A DNA stretch of 64,000 bases from Saprospiraceae bacterium (GCA_016718505.1 JADKDE010000001.1:310001-374000), one strand, 5' to 3'. Positions 8,855 through 19,309 are shown, numbered from the stretch's first letter. Numbers and translations are program-made. The notes: generated from the sequence alone by a model not told the origin.

Positions 8855-9412
8855 ATGTCACTGACAATTTCCAATATGATGCCACTCGGGAGGAAAGCAC
8901 CATCTTTTCTTTTGCCCAATACCATCGATGGCTTAGAATATAGCTTTTCTGATTTAAAGGGACCAAATGGAACCCTCGTAGTATTCATGTGCAATCATTG
9001 CCCCTATGTTGTGCACATTATAGACCCCTTGGTTCTTATTTTACACAGATATCAAACATTGGGGATTTCTTCCATTGCCATTTCTTCCAATGATATATCC
9101 AAATATCCACAAGATGGACCCAACTTAATGAAAGAATTGGCCATAAAACATTCTTTTGAATTTCCGTATTTGTATGATGTCTCACAAGACATCGCCAAGG
9201 CCTACGATGCCGCTTGTACTCCTGACTTCTATTTGTTTGATAAAAATGATTTACTTATCTATAGGGGGCAGTTGGATGGCAGCAGACCAGGCAATGATAT
9301 TCCCATATCAGGGATAGACCTCACCAATGCGATGGATAATCTCCTAGCAAACAAACCGATCGACCCATTACAAAGACCTAGCGCTGGATGCAATATCAAG
9401 TGGAAGTCCTAA
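8855..9412 (+). CDS. Thioredoxin-fold redoxin (AhpC/TSA-like) with CNHC active site
   Basis: 185 residues with a thioredoxin-like fold. The active site is FMCNHCPYV (C46 and C49), characteristic of a bacterial redoxin group in which the CxxC is followed by PYV. The start MSLTISNMMPLGRKAPSFLLP resembles the AhpC/TSA domain entry, and the cis-proline region appears as ACTPDFYLFD near residue 125. No signal peptide is present, so a cytoplasmic thiol-disulfide or peroxide-related role is likely. It stands alone, divergent from the membrane glycosyltransferase and 96 bases ahead of the AIM24 gene. Confidence 0.85.
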   Translation: MSLTISNMMPLGRKAPSFLLPNTIDGLEYSFSDLKGPNGTLVVFMCNHCPYVVHIIDPLVLILHRYQTLGISSIAISSNDISKYPQDGPNLMKELAIKHSFEFPYLYDVSQDIAKAYDAACTPDFYLFDKNDLLIYRGQLDGSRPGNDIPISGIDLTNAMDNLLANKPIDPLQRPSAGCNIKWKS

Positions 9413-9508
9413 AAAACGTTCATTAAACCACTTTTTTCTAGCGTTTGTCTATATCTTAATTCCTAAATTATCAAAGATTCCTTATTTTGTAAAAAAAAAT
9501 CAAATAAT

Positions 9509-10297
9509 ATGATATCAAATCACGAAATCGATTACAAACTTTACGGTGAAGAAATGCAATACGTGGAGATTGAACTGGACAATGGTGAGACAGTCCTCGC
9601 AGAAGCTGGTTCATTCATGATGATGCATGAGGGAATAAAAATGTCCACCATCTTTGGAGACGGATCTACTCAAGGTGGAGGATTTATGGGTAAAATTTTT
9701 ACGGCTGGTAAGAGATTATTAACAGGAGAAAGCCTTTTCATGACGGCATTCACCAATGAAAATTCTTATAAGTCAAAAGTATCTTTTGCTGCTCCCTACC
9801 CTGGTAAGATCATTCCCCTAGATCTTTCTATGCTGGGGGGAAAAATAATTTGTCAAAAGGATTCCTTCCTTTGTTCTGCTAAGGGGGTGCAAATCGGAAT
9901 CGAATTCCAACGAAAACTCGGCACTGGACTTTTTGGTGGAGAAGGCTTTATCATGCAAAAACTTGAAGGCGATGGCATGGCGTTCATGCACGCGGGTGGT
10001 CACGTTATGGAAAGAGAATTAGAGGTTGGTGAAAAACTTTTAATCGACACTGGATGCATCGTAGCATTCACCAGCAGGGTTCAATACGATATCGAATTCG
10101 TCAAAGGCATCAGAAATGTCTTATTTGGGGGTGAAGGTCTATTTTATGCTACCTTGAGAGGTCCTGGAAAAGTATGGTTACAAACCTTGCCTATATCGAG
10201 ATTGGCAAGTAGAGTTATCTCTTATGGCGGATCCACTGGACGAAAAGAAGAAGGCAGTATCTTAGGTTCTTTGGGTAATCTATTGGACGGCGATTAA
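9509..10297 (+). CDS. AIM24 / TIGR00266 family protein
   Basis: This 262-residue protein matches the AIM24 (TIGR00266) family: a beta-rich, glycine-rich protein with repeated GxxGG turns. Visible blocks include VLAEAGSFMMMHEGIKMSTIF near residue 30, LTGESLFMTAFTN near 75 and FGGEGLFYATLRGPGKVWLQT near 210. Related proteins occur widely in bacteria and in yeast mitochondria; the molecular function in bacteria is not established. No signal peptide or membrane helix is seen. It precedes the E1 dehydrogenase gene by 46 bases, which allows but does not prove co-transcription. Confidence 0.88.
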   Translation: MISNHEIDYKLYGEEMQYVEIELDNGETVLAEAGSFMMMHEGIKMSTIFGDGSTQGGGFMGKIFTAGKRLLTGESLFMTAFTNENSYKSKVSFAAPYPGKIIPLDLSMLGGKIICQKDSFLCSAKGVQIGIEFQRKLGTGLFGGEGFIMQKLEGDGMAFMHAGGHVMERELEVGEKLLIDTGCIVAFTSRVQYDIEFVKGIRNVLFGGEGLFYATLRGPGKVWLQTLPISRLASRVISYGGSTGRKEEGSILGSLGNLLDGD

Positions 10298-10343
10298 ACT
10301 TTAATTTTAATCTCGCTAAAAAATAAATTGCTATCTTTAAGCC

Positions 10344-12398
10344 ATGATTATGTCTCGTGATACATTATGGAAAGCCTTTACTTTGATGGTAAGTGCCAAG
10401 TCCATGACAGAAGTTTATGAAGAAAATTTTAAACAGGTCAGCAAATATGTACACGCAACTTCTCGAGGACATGAAGCCATCCAAATAGCAATGGGACTAT
10501 CGTTAAAACCTTGCGATTTTGTTTACCCATATTATCGGGATGATGCCATGTTATTGGCTATGGGTCTTACTCCATATGAACTCATGCTCCAGTTATTGGC
10601 CAAAAAAGATGATCCTTTTTCTGGTGGCAGGACTTATTATTCTCATCCCAGCCTCAATAGGAGTGATTTTCCCAAAATACCTCATCAAAGCTCGGCTACT
10701 GGTATGCAAGCGATTCCAGCTACGGGATCGGCATTGGGGTTGCGGTACAAAGATTTACACGGCCTTACAGAACCTGGACAAAGTCCTGTCGTCGTTTGCT
10801 CTTTGGGTGATGCTTCTATAACCGAAGGAGAGGTTGCAGAGGCTTTTTTTATGGCTTCATTAAAAAAACTGCCCATTATCTATTTGGTTCAAGACAATGA
10901 GTGGGATATTTCAGCCCATGCCTCCGAATTTAGAGGTAATAATGATGCCTCACAGTTTATCAAAGGATTTCCCAATATCGAATTATTACAGATAGATGGG
11001 ACTGATTTTTATGAATCTTTTTCAGCCATTAATTATGCTATTGATACTGCTAGATCTAAAAGAACCCCTTTTTTAATCCATGCCAAAGTTCCTTTGTTAA
11101 ATCATCATACAAGCGGTGTCAGGAAAGAATGGTACAGAGACGACCTTGAACAATCATTCCAAAGAGACCCTTTTCCAAAATTAATACAAAATCTTTTAGA
11201 AGAGGGATTTCAACAAGAAGAAATCGATGAGCTCATTGTCGAAACCAAAGACTTTATAAAGCAGGAACTCCACCGTGGTATTCAAGCACCAGACCCCACC
11301 CCTTCAGACTTATATCTTCATGATTTCGCACCTACCTCAGTGCTAGAAGAGTCTGGAAACAAAGCCCCGATTGAAAACCAACCAATAGTAATGGTGGACT
11401 GTGCGTTGTTTGGAATAAAAGAACTGATGGCTAAGCACAAAGAATGCCTACTTTATGGGCAAGATGTCGGCAAAAGATTGGGAGGTGTTTTTAGGGAAGC
11501 TGCCACTCTGGCGGAAGAATTTGGGGATGAACGTGTATTTAATACACCTATTCAAGAGGCATTTATCGTTGGAAGTACTGCTGGAATGTCTGCCGTTGGC
11601 TTAAAGCCAATAGTCGAAGTTCAATTTGCAGATTACATTTGGCCAGGGTTGAACCAATTATTCACAGAGGTTAGTCGCAGCTGCTACTTGTCAAATGGCA
11701 AATGGCCAGTCAGTATGATTTTACGTGTCCCCATCGGTGCTTATGGTAGCGGAGGTCCATATCATAGCTCAAGTGTCGAGAGTATTCTGACAAATATTCG
11801 TGGCATTAAAATTGCATATCCAAGCAATGGAGCTGATTTAAAGGGATTGATAAAAGCGGCATATTACGACCCTAATCCTGTGGTTATTTTTGAACACAAG
11901 GGTCTATATTGGTCAAAAGTTGCTGGTACAGAAAATGCTAAAACCATCGAGCCCGCAGAAGATTATATTTTACCTTTTGGAAAAGCAAATATAGTACAAC
12001 AAGCCCAAGAAAATCATATTAAGGAGGGAAAGGGTGTAGGAATAATTACTTATGGTATGGGTGTCCATTGGGCTTTAACCGCCTCAGCAGAATTCAAGGA
12101 ACAAGTAACGATTTTAGACCTACGGACTCTTTATCCCCTAGATGATAAAGCCATGCAAGACCTTGTCATTTCCCATGGAAAAGTGGCCATCATTACGGAA
12201 GAACCTATCAATAACTCTTTCGTTCAAGCTCTTTCTGGAAAACTCCAAAGTATCTGTTTTGAACATTTAGATGCACCCATTTTAACCATTGGTTCAAAGA
12301 ATTTGCCCGCAATTCCTCTAAATCAAACTCTAGAAAAAGAAATGCTACCTTCTATTACTGATATTCAAAATATGTTAAAAGACCTTATAAAATACTAA
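10344..12398 (+). CDS. 2-oxoacid dehydrogenase E1, fused alpha and beta subunits (branched-chain type)
   Basis: 684 residues joining an E1-alpha half (about 1-330) to an E1-beta half (about 350-684). The alpha half holds the thiamine diphosphate block GDASITEGEVAEAFFMAS; the beta half has QDVGKRLGGVFREAATL, a match to branched-chain E1-beta, and the PVVIFEHKGLYW segment. E1 decarboxylates a 2-oxoacid, such as those from valine, leucine and isoleucine, and passes the acyl group to lipoyl-E2. Such fusions are common in Bacteroidota, where the products feed branched-chain fatty acid synthesis. E2 and E3 are not nearby. An alternative start is the ATG two codons in. Branched-chain preference is inferred from the family, not proven. 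Confidence 0.88.
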   Translation: MIMSRDTLWKAFTLMVSAKSMTEVYEENFKQVSKYVHATSRGHEAIQIAMGLSLKPCDFVYPYYRDDAMLLAMGLTPYELMLQLLAKKDDPFSGGRTYYSHPSLNRSDFPKIPHQSSATGMQAIPATGSALGLRYKDLHGLTEPGQSPVVVCSLGDASITEGEVAEAFFMASLKKLPIIYLVQDNEWDISAHASEFRGNNDASQFIKGFPNIELLQIDGTDFYESFSAINYAIDTARSKRTPFLIHAKVPLLNHHTSGVRKEWYRDDLEQSFQRDPFPKLIQNLLEEGFQQEEIDELIVETKDFIKQELHRGIQAPDPTPSDLYLHDFAPTSVLEESGNKAPIENQPIVMVDCALFGIKELMAKHKECLLYGQDVGKRLGGVFREAATLAEEFGDERVFNTPIQEAFIVGSTAGMSAVGLKPIVEVQFADYIWPGLNQLFTEVSRSCYLSNGKWPVSMILRVPIGAYGSGGPYHSSSVESILTNIRGIKIAYPSNGADLKGLIKAAYYDPNPVVIFEHKGLYWSKVAGTENAKTIEPAEDYILPFGKANIVQQAQENHIKEGKGVGIITYGMGVHWALTASAEFKEQVTILDLRTLYPLDDKAMQDLVISHGKVAIITEEPINNSFVQALSGKLQSICFEHLDAPILTIGSKNLPAIPLNQTLEKEMLPSITDIQNMLKDLIKY

Positions 12399-12449
12399 AT
12401 CCTAACTTATTTCTTTATTATTGTATTCATATTAAAATTAAATTAGTCG

Positions 12450-15400
12450 ATGAGCTTGAATTTTACCTCCTTCCTCCTTTTCTTGTCATTATTTATTTAT
12501 ATTTCTGACATAAAAGCACAAACCGAATTTTGTACTATAAAATCGAATTTAATTCAAAATACCAATAGTGCAGAGCTTCCTACAAAATACAAATTGGTTA
12601 ACTTCGATTTGGATAAATTCAATAAACTTTCTGTTAATATTCCCAAAGAATTTAGCACTTCTCCAAATTTTGAAATGACTTTGCCTCTTTTGGATGGCAA
12701 AACTGAATCATTTACTCTTTTTGAATATGAAATAATGGAGCCGAGCTTAAAAGCTAAGTATCCAAACATAAAAACTTTTCATGGATATTCTAGTAATAAT
12801 ACCCCTATTAGAATAACTGCAACTGGCACTGACTTTCAAGCCTTAATCCTTGGGAATTACAACACCGTCATTGAAAAAAATGCATTGTTGAATGAATATA
12901 TTTCGTACCAATTAAATGATTTTAGCGCTGCATACGATAGAGCTTCTTGTGGTCATTCCCTTGAAACGATTGTTAATCCAGATCAATTAATAAATTTTAG
13001 ATTTGAAAATAAATACCAAGGAGATTCTACAAGACTACGAAAATATCGATTTGCTGTAAGTACTACAGGTGAGTACTCTTCAAGATATGGTGGGACCGCA
13101 ACCAGTGTCATGGCAGAAGTAGTGCGTGTGACAAATGCCATTAATTCTGTTTATGAAAGAGACGCTTCCATTCGTTTGGTTTTAATTGCAAATACGGATT
13201 TACTTTTTACATACGACCCTAGTACAGATCCATTTACAGCAGGAGTAGCTCTAGACAATGCTGGTGAAAACCAATCATTTGTCAATTCAAAAATTCTTAA
13301 TACTACATATGATGTGGGACATGTATTCGGATTGAGTGGTGGTGGTGGTATCGTTGGTTATGGTCCAGGTAGGGTGTGTAGCAACAACAAAGCTGCAGGT
13401 TCTTCCAATATGTATTCTGGAGGTACCACGAGCTTTGCAATTGAATTAGTTTGCCATGAATTAGGCCACCAATTCAGTGCTGGACATAGCTTCAATGCTT
13501 GCTCATTTACCGAATCTTATGAATGGTCTGGACACGATATGGAACCAGGAAGTGGAAGTACGATCATGTCATATTCTGGTTCTTGTGGCAGCAATAATTT
13601 GGCTTTTAATTCCGATCACTATTTTCATGGAATTTCTGTCCAATATATCACAGAGTTTTCTAGAAACGGAAACGCCGCAACTTGCGTCAACGCTGAAGAC
13701 ATTCAAAATACTGCTCCCAATATTACACTTCTACAACCAGATGGCTTGTTTATACCTAAGTCCACACCTTTTGAATTAAACTCAATAGCCATTGACAAAG
13801 AAAACAATCCATTAACATACTGTTGGGAACAATTCGACAGTGGCTTGAAAACACCACTTGGATCACCTGTGGGTGATGGTCCTTCCTTTAGATCTTTCTT
13901 TCCTAGAAATACTGGCCTCCGTGTTTTTCCTTCTTTAAATAAAATAATTAGCAATACTTCTGACAATACAGAAATCCTACCAACTTATTCAAGAAGTTTT
14001 AGATTCAGAATGACAGCCAGGGATAACAAACCAGGCGGAGGGGCTCAATCTTGGGCAGAGAATACTTTTTTCTGCGACAGCACAGCTGGTCCATTTGTCA
14101 TTACGGCACCAAGTGGTAGTACTTCCATTTCAATCAATGCCCCATATCTAGTAACGTGGGATGTGGCTAGAACAAATCTTGCACCCATCAACTGCAAAAC
14201 TGTTAATATTTTTGTTTCGTATGACAATGGATTTAACATTTCTGATACACTTTTACTCAATACACCAAATGACGGCTCAGCTTTAGTTCAATTTCCAAAT
14301 AAATTAACTTCCATTGGTAGAATTTATGTCAAAGCAGCTGATAACATATTTTTTAATATTTCTCGCGGAAATTTCTTCTCAAGCGTACCAACTACTGCCA
14401 AATATGCAGCCAATGCTCTTGAAGATGAGCTCACTTTTTGTTCCAATGTAAAGAAGAGCATCGTCATTAAAACACATTCTTTCAATAACTTTACCAGTCC
14501 TATTGCTTTTTCAATTGAAGGCAATGCACCCGCAAATGGCTTAATAACCTTAGATCAAAGCTCGGTAACACCTGGCCAGAACAATTTTTTAAACATAGAT
14601 TTTAGATCCATAGTAGAGGGTGGTAATTTTAATTTTACAGTCCTTGCGACCTCAGACGGAGATACCGTGAGAATACCCATTACATTAAATGTTTTTGCCT
14701 CAAACTTTAATGGTTTGACACTGACAAATCCGTCGCACCAAGCTTCAGGTATAAGTCAACTACCTCAATTTAATTGGTCTAGCGTTCAAGACGCTACATC
14801 ATATATTTTCCAGTTGGCTACCAGCCCTGTATTCGGAGATTCGATCAAACTTACTGTTGAAACGGCAAATACAACTTTGACACCTTCCATTCAGTTAAAA
14901 AGAAACACTGTATATTATTGGAGAGTAATTCCTAAAAACAATTGTGGTACTGGAGAACCAACGCCTATGTTTGTTTTCCAAACAGCATTATTTGCATGTC
15001 AAACGGTTAGCAATACTCAATCATTCAACATTTCACAAAATGGAACCCCAACCATCAATGTACCCATTAATATCATCAATGGTGGAGAAATAGCAGATGT
15101 TAATGTTAAAAAAATCACAGGTTCGCACGACTATTTCAGTGAATTATCTTTTAAACTCGTCCATCCAGACGGTACGATTATTAATTTGGAAAGCAATTCG
15201 TGCGGAAGTTTTTCTCTAGGTTTTAATTTTGGATTCGATGACCAAGCGGCTTCCGCTTTTTCATGCCCCCCGACACAGAATAAACAATTTAGACCTTTGA
15301 CACCACTTAGTGGTTTGACAGGAAAAAACTCTACTGGTCTATGGAATCTTCGAGTTTCTGATGGCTTTGCATCTGGTGGCGGTACCATTACAGGCGTTGA

Positions 15401-16034
15401 AATTGAGTTTTGCGCAGGATATTCTGTAGCAAGTCCCAATTTAACATCAGATACCATCAAGCTTTGCAGAGACTTGACCGTAGATATCAAAGGAAAATTG
15501 TCAGCGACCAATTCTACACTTACAGCCAGTCAGTTCAAATATACCTTGGTAAGTCTTCCTACCAATGGTCGTCTAGAGTTAAATAACAATGCTTTATTAG
15601 TGGGTAGCAAATTTACCCAACAGGATATAAACAATAATGCTGTAAGATACGTGCCAAATGGTACTTATTGGGGCAATGAAAAGTTTACTTTCGTGGTAGA
15701 AGATGCGACGGGTGGATGGAAAGGAATCGAAGCCTTTAATTTTTTGATAGAAAATTGTAGTAACACTGAAAATGAATTGATACCTTCCTTGTTTTCTATT
15801 TATCCAAATCCAGCCTTTGATAATATCAATATTATTGCTCAAAAGCCATGGAGTTCAGACCCAACCATCAAGCTTTTTGCGAGTGACGGAAAATTATTAC
15901 ATTCCAAAAAAATTGACAAAACTCAATTGAATTATACTTTAGATTTAAAAGATTTAGAAAGCGGTGCTTATTTTATTACCATTTTCACTTCTGAAGGCTT
16001 CTTTACCAAAAACTTGGTAGTTCATAAGCCATAA
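12450..16034 (+). CDS. Secreted zinc metalloprotease (reprolysin-like) with P domain and T9SS sorting domain
   Basis: 1194 residues. A signal peptide (about 1-24) precedes a propeptide and a metzincin catalytic domain. The zinc motif CHELGHQFSAGHSF gives ligands H336, H340 and H346 with catalytic E337, and the downstream IMSYSGSCG supplies the Met-turn, as in reprolysin/M12-type proteases. Then come Ig- and FN3-like regions (about 420-850), a proprotein-convertase P domain (about 850-990, with GLTGKNSTGLWNLRVSD), a cadherin/CSPG-like repeat (about 995-1100) and a T9SS type A tail (SIYPNPAFDNINI...). It would be exported by Sec, carried out by T9SS, and degrade proteins outside the cell. A clear hairpin terminator follows. 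Confidence 0.9.
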   Translation: MSLNFTSFLLFLSLFIYISDIKAQTEFCTIKSNLIQNTNSAELPTKYKLVNFDLDKFNKLSVNIPKEFSTSPNFEMTLPLLDGKTESFTLFEYEIMEPSLKAKYPNIKTFHGYSSNNTPIRITATGTDFQALILGNYNTVIEKNALLNEYISYQLNDFSAAYDRASCGHSLETIVNPDQLINFRFENKYQGDSTRLRKYRFAVSTTGEYSSRYGGTATSVMAEVVRVTNAINSVYERDASIRLVLIANTDLLFTYDPSTDPFTAGVALDNAGENQSFVNSKILNTTYDVGHVFGLSGGGGIVGYGPGRVCSNNKAAGSSNMYSGGTTSFAIELVCHELGHQFSAGHSFNACSFTESYEWSGHDMEPGSGSTIMSYSGSCGSNNLAFNSDHYFHGISVQYITEFSRNGNAATCVNAEDIQNTAPNITLLQPDGLFIPKSTPFELNSIAIDKENNPLTYCWEQFDSGLKTPLGSPVGDGPSFRSFFPRNTGLRVFPSLNKIISNTSDNTEILPTYSRSFRFRMTARDNKPGGGAQSWAENTFFCDSTAGPFVITAPSGSTSISINAPYLVTWDVARTNLAPINCKTVNIFVSYDNGFNISDTLLLNTPNDGSALVQFPNKLTSIGRIYVKAADNIFFNISRGNFFSSVPTTAKYAANALEDELTFCSNVKKSIVIKTHSFNNFTSPIAFSIEGNAPANGLITLDQSSVTPGQNNFLNIDFRSIVEGGNFNFTVLATSDGDTVRIPITLNVFASNFNGLTLTNPSHQASGISQLPQFNWSSVQDATSYIFQLATSPVFGDSIKLTVETANTTLTPSIQLKRNTVYYWRVIPKNNCGTGEPTPMFVFQTALFACQTVSNTQSFNISQNGTPTINVPINIINGGEIADVNVKKITGSHDYFSELSFKLVHPDGTIINLESNSCGSFSLGFNFGFDDQAASAFSCPPTQNKQFRPLTPLSGLTGKNSTGLWNLRVSDGFASGGGTITGVEIEFCAGYSVASPNLTSDTIKLCRDLTVDIKGKLSATNSTLTASQFKYTLVSLPTNGRLELNNNALLVGSKFTQQDINNNAVRYVPNGTYWGNEKFTFVVEDATGGWKGIEAFNFLIENCSNTENELIPSLFSIYPNPAFDNINIIAQKPWSSDPTIKLFASDGKLLHSKKIDKTQLNYTLDLKDLESGAYFITIFTSEGFFTKNLVVHKP

Positions 16035-16061
16035 TTTAACAGAAAATTCCAAACGTATAAG

Positions 16062-16099
16062 ACCTTGTCTGTTCATTTAAAAATAGACAAGGTTTTTTT
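16062..16099 (+). terminator. Rho-independent terminator after the metalloprotease gene
   Basis: A nine-base stem ACCTTGTCT (16062-16070) / AGACAAGGT (16085-16093) closes a 14-base loop and runs straight into seven Ts (16093-16099). It separates the metalloprotease gene from the convergent HhH gene, whose stop codon begins four bases beyond. Confidence 0.85.
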
Positions 16100-16102
16100 A
16101 TG

Positions 16103-17218
16103 TCATTTAAATTGGATATATTCTTTTACTATCAATAACCGCTCAGGGGTAAGCCCAATTTGATTGAAATCGTTTATGTCCTTGATTTGTCCATTCTTAT
16201 TCCTATAATTGACTATTTTCGTTGCAGTTTGCATATCAAATTCTGGATGTTTTAACAAAGTCTCAATTGTAACTTGGTTTATTTTGATGGGTGGCACAAA
16301 TGGATCTAGCGATACCAAAGGCGCTATTTTTCTAAATACGCTGTCTGGTAGTTTGGGCGTTTTAGCTATCTGCTCTATAGAATAAAACCCTCCCAATTTA
16401 TTTCGATAGTTAATTATTTTGGTCGCAGTCGCAGGACCGATACCTGGCAACTCCACCCAATCCTCGATCACAGAAGCGTTTACCCTCAGTTTTGGTTTTT
16501 CCTTAACTTTAGGCACAGAATTTTGCATTTGTTCATTGTTATTTTTTATTGAAGTTGGCTCTATTTTTGGAAGTACTATTTCAATGAATGGCTCGAGTTC
16601 TTGATAAAATTCTGCTTTCAAACCATAAACTTTCAACAAATCCTCCTTCTTATAAAAATGCCCACCTTTATTCCTATAATTCTCTATTGTTTTTATGGTC
16701 TTTTCGTCAAATCCCAGCTTATTCATGGCTTCGGAATTTACCGTGTTCGGATCAAACCCAAAAACTTCATGCTTGGTTGCCAATGGTGCCCTTTCGTCTA
16801 GTATTTCATCAAACACAAATAAATGGCCAACGGTTTGCAACCACTTTTTGTCCATCCCATATATTTTCTCTAGATCATTTAAATTTTTAAACCTTGCCCC
16901 TTTATTCCTAAAATTAATTAAAATCTTAGCGGTTTTAGGATTCATACCAACTGAGGTTAACTGATCTAAATCAGCATGATTCGGATTTATAGGAGTTTCC
17001 TTATGGTCCAAAATTGATTTATCCTTAGTTCCTTGAGAATCTTCAAATTCACCGATAGGCTGGGGAAGTAACTTGTACATTTCTTTCGGATTTTCCTTCG
17101 TAAAAAATCTATGAAAATTCGCAGCCAATAAAATTATAAAAAACAAGCTTATTAAACCAAGCCTTTGACCTTTTGTGAAATCAAATATTCCCTCGAAATA
17201 ATCTTTATAAATTTTCAT
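16103..17218 (-). CDS. Helix-hairpin-helix repeat protein (ComEA-like)
   Basis: 371 residues with an N-terminal membrane helix (about 20-37) and four helix-hairpin-helix modules of the ComEA type. Each has the form N-x-A/T-x-x-x-L...G...A-x-x-I-x-x-(F/Y)RNK(x)GxF: INPNHADLDQLTSVGM, FDPNTVNSEAMNKLGF, LRVNASVIEDWVELPGIG and IKINQVTIETLLKHPEF mark their starts. HhH modules bind DNA backbones without sequence preference, and ComEA receives incoming DNA during transformation. The gene follows comEC by about ten bases in the same direction, which supports a role in DNA uptake. Most ComEA proteins carry one or two modules, so four is notable. DNA binding is inferred, not shown. Confidence 0.85.
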   Translation of the reverse strand: MKIYKDYFEGIFDFTKGQRLGLISLFFIILLAANFHRFFTKENPKEMYKLLPQPIGEFEDSQGTKDKSILDHKETPINPNHADLDQLTSVGMNPKTAKILINFRNKGARFKNLNDLEKIYGMDKKWLQTVGHLFVFDEILDERAPLATKHEVFGFDPNTVNSEAMNKLGFDEKTIKTIENYRNKGGHFYKKEDLLKVYGLKAEFYQELEPFIEIVLPKIEPTSIKNNNEQMQNSVPKVKEKPKLRVNASVIEDWVELPGIGPATATKIINYRNKLGGFYSIEQIAKTPKLPDSVFRKIAPLVSLDPFVPPIKINQVTIETLLKHPEFDMQTATKIVNYRNKNGQIKDINDFNQIGLTPERLLIVKEYIQFK

Positions 17219-17228
17219 CTTGTTTGCA

Positions 17229-19309
17229 TTAGAGTTCTATAATAAAGGCTCCTTGTTTTTCAATATCAAAATAAGGTATATGATTTACAAAACAATATTT
17301 AGCCCATTTGCTTCTTATTTTACCTTTCGAGTTGGCCAGCCCAATGATCAAGTCTGGATATTTGACCGATTTATATATAAAAGGCTCTTCTGTATTTTTG
17401 CCTATGATCCAATAACAATTTTCAAGTCCCTTATTATTTGATTTTACTTGGATATCATCACCTTCGAGATTATTTATCTTTATTTCTTGATTTCCTTTTT
17501 CTAACAAAAGGACAGAATCTTTGATTTCATGAATCCTAATTTCATTTTGATTGCTTATGATACCTACTTGCCGAGTCAAAATAATAATGTCCTCCAAGTC
17601 TTTCCCATCCTTTATCAACAATGTGTTGTAATTATTGGCTCTAATGGCCATAATCTGCTGCTCTTTATGATGATAAATAGTAAATTGATTGAGATCTTTA
17701 TTAAAATAATCTTCAACTTGAATTTGCACGAACAGTAATAGCAAAAGCTAAGGGCGATAAAAATCCCCTTTTTTTCTTTCTCAACCAAATAAAGAAATAG
17801 ACCAAATATGATAGCAAAAAGCCATAGTAAACCCATCGGAGACACAATAATTCCCTGAATACTACTTAATGAAAACTTAGATAGGACCGTGACAAAACTA
17901 TTCGAAAAATAAGCAACAGACCAAAGTACCTTGCCCAAGAAAACCGACATTGACCCCCAAAGTGGATTTATAATAACCATTAGAATCCCGCCACATAAAA
18001 TGATATTTGAAATCGGAACGATAATCAAACCTGTTACCAAAAATACAAGTGGCAAATTATGAAAATAATACATAGAAATTGGACAGGTTATAAGCTGAGC
18101 ACTCAAGGAAATGGCAATACTCTTTTGGATAATTGTACCATACGGAAACATCATAATCATCAATCGATATATTGGATTATAGAATAAAATCATACCCAAT
18201 ACGGCACTAACTGACAATTGAAAGCCAACATCAAACAAGTATTTGGTGTCCATTAATAAAATCAGAAAAACAGAAACCAACAAAGTATTTAGTACTTTCG
18301 AATCCTTACGTAAAAACAAGCCTACCAACAATAAACTAACCATTACACCAGCCCTCAATATCGAGGATGGAATGCCCGTTATAAACACAAAACACCAAAC
18401 CAATAGCAGTTGAAGTATCAAAATCAGTACTTTGGCATACCGCTTATTATTGTTCCATTTTTTAAAAATAAATTGGGTAATCGCTATCAATACCATCAAA
18501 TGACTACCTGACACAGCCAATACATGTGTCGTACCTGTTAAGCTATAAGCATTTTTTACTTCTTCATCCATTCCAACTCGATGACCCACCACTAAAGCTG
18601 AAACCAAGGCCCTTTCATTTGGCGTCGGGATAACTTCATTAATTTGGTTCACTATTTTATTTTTTATCATAAAAGCCATCGAATAAATATCAAATCCTTC
18701 CCACTTTTTTGCGAGTTTCCAGGATTTATTATTCACTATTATCTGATGATATTGGTTTTTTAATCCATAATATTTTTGTGGATTGAACGTATTTGGGTTT
18801 TTATTCTTACTAATTTCACTCAAACTACCTTTGACCCATAATAAATCACCATATTGAATTTCATGTCCTTCTTCCTTGGGCTCTATTACTAATTTGATCG
18901 AACCGATGCAATCTCTATACTCCCCTTTTCGATTTATGGTCACAGCTGTTCCATCAAAACTCAGCCACTTTTTTGTTTTTACTTCTGAATTCACTTTAAT
19001 CAATAGCCAATCGCCAGGTAGGAAGTGTTTTTGAACGTAATTACCTTTGTGCAAATCAATTTGAAACAAGGTCAGTGTAAATCCTGAAACAATCAGCAAC
19101 AATACAAGAAATGCTTGTTTATTTTTCGACTTAGCCTTCGTGTAAATTTCTATTATGCTATAAATAAGCCAAAGAACTATCGTGAATCCCAGGGTAAAAT
19201 CCTCGATCTTCGGATCATATATATATCCGTAGCCATAAAAAGCTATTAGAATCCCTATAACAAATGGGATTAAAACTTTCAAAAATGGCGTTTCTCCAAA
19301 TGGTTGCAT
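17229..19309 (-). CDS. comEC: ComEC/Rec2-family DNA-uptake channel, split by a frameshift
   Basis: The first frame (from 19309) encodes the ComEC N-terminal domain and the Competence membrane domain, with ALVVGHRVGMDEEVKNAYSLTGTTHVLAVSGSHLMVL as its signature region and about nine membrane helices. The frame then breaks near 17745-17750 (AAAA on the plus strand). One extra base would give IFIALSFLLLLFVQIQVEDYF, a natural last helix, and continue into the 171-residue C-terminal part ending at 17229. The full protein would be about 690 residues and would carry single-stranded DNA across the inner membrane. It lacks the metallo-beta-lactamase domain of Gram-positive ComEC, as is usual in Bacteroidota. 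The frameshift is probably a consensus error. Confidence 0.85.

Noticed and set aside
17229..17744. A separate 171-residue gene after comEC
   Set aside because: It starts from a TTG inside the comEC frame and reads on perfectly once one base is restored, so it is the ComEC C-terminus.
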